This document shows, in pieces, positions 5,819-8,052 of a stretch of DNA of 8,052 bases. Both the position numbers and the translations under genes were made by a program. This DNA comes from Rickettsiales bacterium (GTDB taxonomy: Bacteria; Pseudomonadota; Alphaproteobacteria; TMED127), in NCBI GenBank assembly GCA_002690875.1, contig NZGH01000049.1, forward strand, positions 1 through 8,052, read 5' to 3'. Position 1 is the first letter of the stretch, and each line of letters starts with the position of its first letter. Below the pieces are notes generated by a model, which made no database searches, was not told the DNA's origin, and saw only the letters and a program-made list of their open reading frames with translations.

Positions 5819-7654
5819 TTAATCAACAATATGGTGAACTGGTGCTGTTTCTAATTCCCATCTGTCTTCTTCACTAATATATTTTGATAGGGTGAAACAA
5901 TGCCAATCCTTATCATTAAGCTTAGGGTGGTCACCTCTATAATAATAACCTGGCCATCTTGTTTCTTTTCTAAACAAAGTATGTCTGGTAACACATTCAG
6001 AGGCTAATACACGATGCTTGAGTTCCCATGCCCTTTGAAGTTGATGAAGACTATCAGCTCCTAAATAATCTAAATCTTCTTTAAGCATTTGGAGTAATTC
6101 AAGGCCTCTATTAAGCATTGGTTCATTTGTCATATAATGAGTTGAGATACCGCCAACATATTCATCCATAATTTTTTCCAATCTTTGTAAACCACCTAAT
6201 GGTAAAAGATAACTTGGAGAAACTGTTCCAGCTGTTATTTCATTTCTGTTAACATTGTAATGTTCAATAGGTCTATATATCTCTTCCATAAGACTTTCAT
6301 ATTCATTTACATCAACCTCAGGGATATTACCATTTAAATCATTTACATATTTTATTGCAGATTTACCCGCAATTCTTCCTTCAGTAAAAGATCCTGATGA
6401 AAATTTATGAGCAGTACCACCAATTGCATCACCTGCACCAAAAAGACCATCTACTGTCATCATCCTATTGTAACCCCATTGGTATTCATCCGGTGCGTAA
6501 TCACTTGGACCACTTGCCCAAGCTCCAGAACATGTTGCATGGGAACCCATAACGTAAGGCTCTGACATTACTAATTCAGGATTAGTCTCTTTGGGATCAA
6601 TATTTTGAGATGCCCAAACTACAGCTTGCCCAACTGTCATTCCTAAAAAATTTTCCCATCCAACAGTTTCTTTATGGGGATCTTTAAAAGCTTCTTTAGT
6701 AACCATCCTTATTGGTCCTCTGCCAGATTCTACCTCTCTTAAAAAAGCATGATTTCTTAGACAAGTTGGTGTTGGGTTCATATCTATATAATTACCCACA
6801 AGCTTTTTAGTATCGTTATACCAAGTTTTCTCATAATTGTTACCGTATGCATTTTCTGTATGAGTTTTTAGATGTAAAAAATATGCTCCAACAGGTCCAT
6901 ATCCATCTTTAAATCTACATAAAACAATTCTATTCTCCATTTGTGTCATTTTTGCACCTACCCTGAGAGGAAGTGCGTAAGCTGATGCACTGCTCCATGG
7001 AGCATACCAAGTTCTTCCCATACCCTCTCCAACAGAGTGTGGTTTGAAAATATGTGAAGCACCTCCGGCAGAAACAACTACAGCTTTGGATCTAAAAACA
7101 TAGTAATCTCCTGTTCTGACGTTAAAACCAACTGCACCTGCAACTTTATTTGAGTTGTTTTTATCTTTTAATAAATGTGTTACCATTATTCTATTGTAAA
7201 CTTCAGTTGCAGCCTTTCGAGCCGCTTCAGCTATTATAGGTTTATAGCTTTCCCCATGTATCATAATTTGCCACTTACCTTCACGTTGATAACGTCCATT
7301 TTTTTCATCTCTCATAATAGGTAAACCCCATTCTTCAAGTTTATGAACAGTTGAGTCAACGTGTCGAGCTATATCATACCCTAAATCCTCTCTTACTATG
7401 CCCATAAGGTCATTACGTGCATACCTAACATGATCTTCTGGTTTATTTTCGTCCCATTGCATTCCCATATAACAGTTAATAGCATATAAACCCTGGGCAA
7501 CAGCTCCACTTCTCTCAATATTTGCTTTTTCAACTACAACAATTTTCTTATCTCTTCCCCAAAACCGAGATTCATACGCAGCACCACACCCACCAAATCC
7601 TCCGCCAATGATCAAAATATCTGAATCAACAAAAATTGTTTTTCTTCTAGCCAT
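5819..7654 (-). CDS. aprA: Adenylylsulfate reductase, alpha (FAD) subunit
   Basis: AprA is the catalytic subunit of the cytoplasmic AprBA complex, which interconverts APS plus two electrons with sulfite plus AMP through an FAD-sulfite adduct. The 611-residue protein has the dinucleotide-binding motif GGGFGGCGAAYE at 17-28 and the second FAD segment GLFGAGDAIGG at 403-413, extended by FSSGSFTEGR at 418-427. The RFKDGYGPVGA signature is at 247-257. By alignment from memory with the Archaeoglobus enzyme, W216 (GRTWYA), R247 and H372 (GSHATCSGAW) correspond to Trp234, Arg265 and His398, and the 31-residue spacing between the first two is identical. The ATG shares one base with the aprB stop, and a purine-rich AAGAAGGGG stretch lies just upstream. 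Base composition is richer in G+C than the neighbours. Oxidative use on sulfite is inferred from the absence of sulfite reductase genes in view. Confidence 0.97.
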   Translation of the reverse strand: MARRKTIFVDSDILIIGGGFGGCGAAYESRFWGRDKKIVVVEKANIERSGAVAQGLYAINCYMGMQWDENKPEDHVRYARNDLMGIVREDLGYDIARHVDSTVHKLEEWGLPIMRDEKNGRYQREGKWQIMIHGESYKPIIAEAARKAATEVYNRIMVTHLLKDKNNSNKVAGAVGFNVRTGDYYVFRSKAVVVSAGGASHIFKPHSVGEGMGRTWYAPWSSASAYALPLRVGAKMTQMENRIVLCRFKDGYGPVGAYFLHLKTHTENAYGNNYEKTWYNDTKKLVGNYIDMNPTPTCLRNHAFLREVESGRGPIRMVTKEAFKDPHKETVGWENFLGMTVGQAVVWASQNIDPKETNPELVMSEPYVMGSHATCSGAWASGPSDYAPDEYQWGYNRMMTVDGLFGAGDAIGGTAHKFSSGSFTEGRIAGKSAIKYVNDLNGNIPEVDVNEYESLMEEIYRPIEHYNVNRNEITAGTVSPSYLLPLGGLQRLEKIMDEYVGGISTHYMTNEPMLNRGLELLQMLKEDLDYLGADSLHQLQRAWELKHRVLASECVTRHTLFRKETRWPGYYYRGDHPKLNDKDWHCFTLSKYISEEDRWELETAPVHHIVD

Positions 7655-8052
7655 TATAGAGCCCCTTCTTTAAATCTATCTCTTGTAATTGAGGGGAGTG
7701 CAGGAATATTAAGAGCATCTGGTTCATGAGCGAGCTCTTGATTATGCATTAGTTGTGGATTAGGTTCTTCATAATCTGAAGGAGATTTTATTGATCCCCA
7801 AGGAGTTGTTCTGATTGGAGAGACAAAATTCTTTTCTCGACCATCTCTAAACTTAATTTTCCATGAAATAGTCCCTTTTTCTTCCTCTCTTAAAACTCTA
7901 ACACTGTGCCCCAGAGGAGCAAAATCTGCATAACCACGAACATCAATAGCATTTTGTGGACAAGCTTTCACACAAGAATAACATTCCCAACAAAAATTTG
8001 GTTGGGTGTGGTGCTGCGTATGAATCTCGGTTTTGGGGAAGAGATAAGAAAA
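7654..8052 (-). CDS. aprB: Adenylylsulfate reductase, beta (iron-sulfur) subunit, 5' end missing
   Basis: AprB is the ferredoxin-like subunit that carries electrons between AprA and the outside acceptor through two [4Fe-4S] clusters. The frame is open to the right edge of the window, giving 132 residues, so roughly 20-30 N-terminal residues, including the first cluster motif, are outside if the usual length near 150 applies. A start at the GTG at 7971-7969 would be wrong, because it cuts through the second cluster motif. Reading through the edge restores CWECYSCVKACP, with cysteines at 21, 24, 27 and 31 of the visible fragment (7962-7992). DVRGYADFAPLG follows and is highly typical of AprB. 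The C-terminal part (about 50-132) is the tail that wraps around AprA in known structures. Its TAA overlaps the aprA ATG by one base, consistent with equal production of both subunits. Confidence 0.96.
   Translation of the reverse strand, partial: FSYLFPKTEIHTQHHTQPNFCWECYSCVKACPQNAIDVRGYADFAPLGHSVRVLREEEKGTISWKIKFRDGREKNFVSPIRTTPWGSIKSPSDYEEPNPQLMHNQELAHEPDALNIPALPSITRDRFKEGAL

Noticed and set aside
7654..7971. A complete 105-residue gene starting at the GTG at 7971
   Set aside because: The frame stays open to the window edge and the upstream codons supply three of the four cysteines of the Fe-S motif, so this is the truncated aprB gene and the GTG is an internal valine.
1..8052. CRISPR array, tRNA or rRNA genes, insertion sequences, phage or toxin-antitoxin modules
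   Set aside because: No regularly spaced repeats, cloverleaf-like G+C islands, transposase motifs or paired small toxin/antitoxin frames were seen. The window is filled by ordinary metabolic and housekeeping genes.

Overview
The window is a compact, very A+T-rich bacterial segment with no stretch over 300 bases lacking a gene and no tRNA, rRNA, CRISPR or transposon signal. The gene content (dissimilatory-type adenylylsulfate reductase AprBA, APS kinase, class II cytochrome c, Sel1-repeat protein), the strong A+T bias and the overlapping genes best fit a streamlined marine proteobacterium. A SAR11/Pelagibacterales-like alphaproteobacterium is my first guess. AT-rich sulfur-oxidising gammaproteobacteria cannot be excluded from this segment alone.

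Layout from left to right. Bases 1-157 are almost pure A/T. They may hold the first codons of a leftward gene running off the left edge, plus a candidate promoter for the only clear rightward gene, a secreted Sel1-repeat protein (158-1192). Every other gene is on the minus strand, so transcription runs from the right edge to the left. In that order they are aprB (5' end cut off by the right edge), aprA, an unrecognised 115-residue protein, cysC, a small exported cytochrome c'-type protein, an AlkA-type DNA glycosylase, a Sua5-type threonylcarbamoyl-AMP synthase and a GlcD/D-2-hydroxyglutarate-type flavin dehydrogenase. The last gene meets the Sel1 gene tail to tail with overlapping stop codons.

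Two functional blocks are visible. The right block (aprB, aprA, the unknown gene, cysC) concerns adenosine 5'-phosphosulfate (APS). AprBA interconverts sulfite plus AMP with APS, and CysC phosphorylates APS to PAPS. With no assimilatory or dissimilatory sulfite reductase in view, the likely direction is oxidation of sulfite (for example from organosulfur compounds), but this is inference. The left block (cytochrome, glycosylase, Sua5, flavin dehydrogenase) is a chain of genes with 1-, 8- and 11-base overlaps, which suggests one transcript with coupled translation. Its members are functionally unrelated: electron transfer or gas binding, DNA repair, tRNA t6A synthesis and hydroxyacid oxidation.

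Sampled aprA rows are visibly richer in G+C than sampled rows of neighbouring genes. The most open question is the 115-residue protein between aprA and cysC. I see no clearly new system, only a testable idea that APS made by AprBA is shared with CysC.
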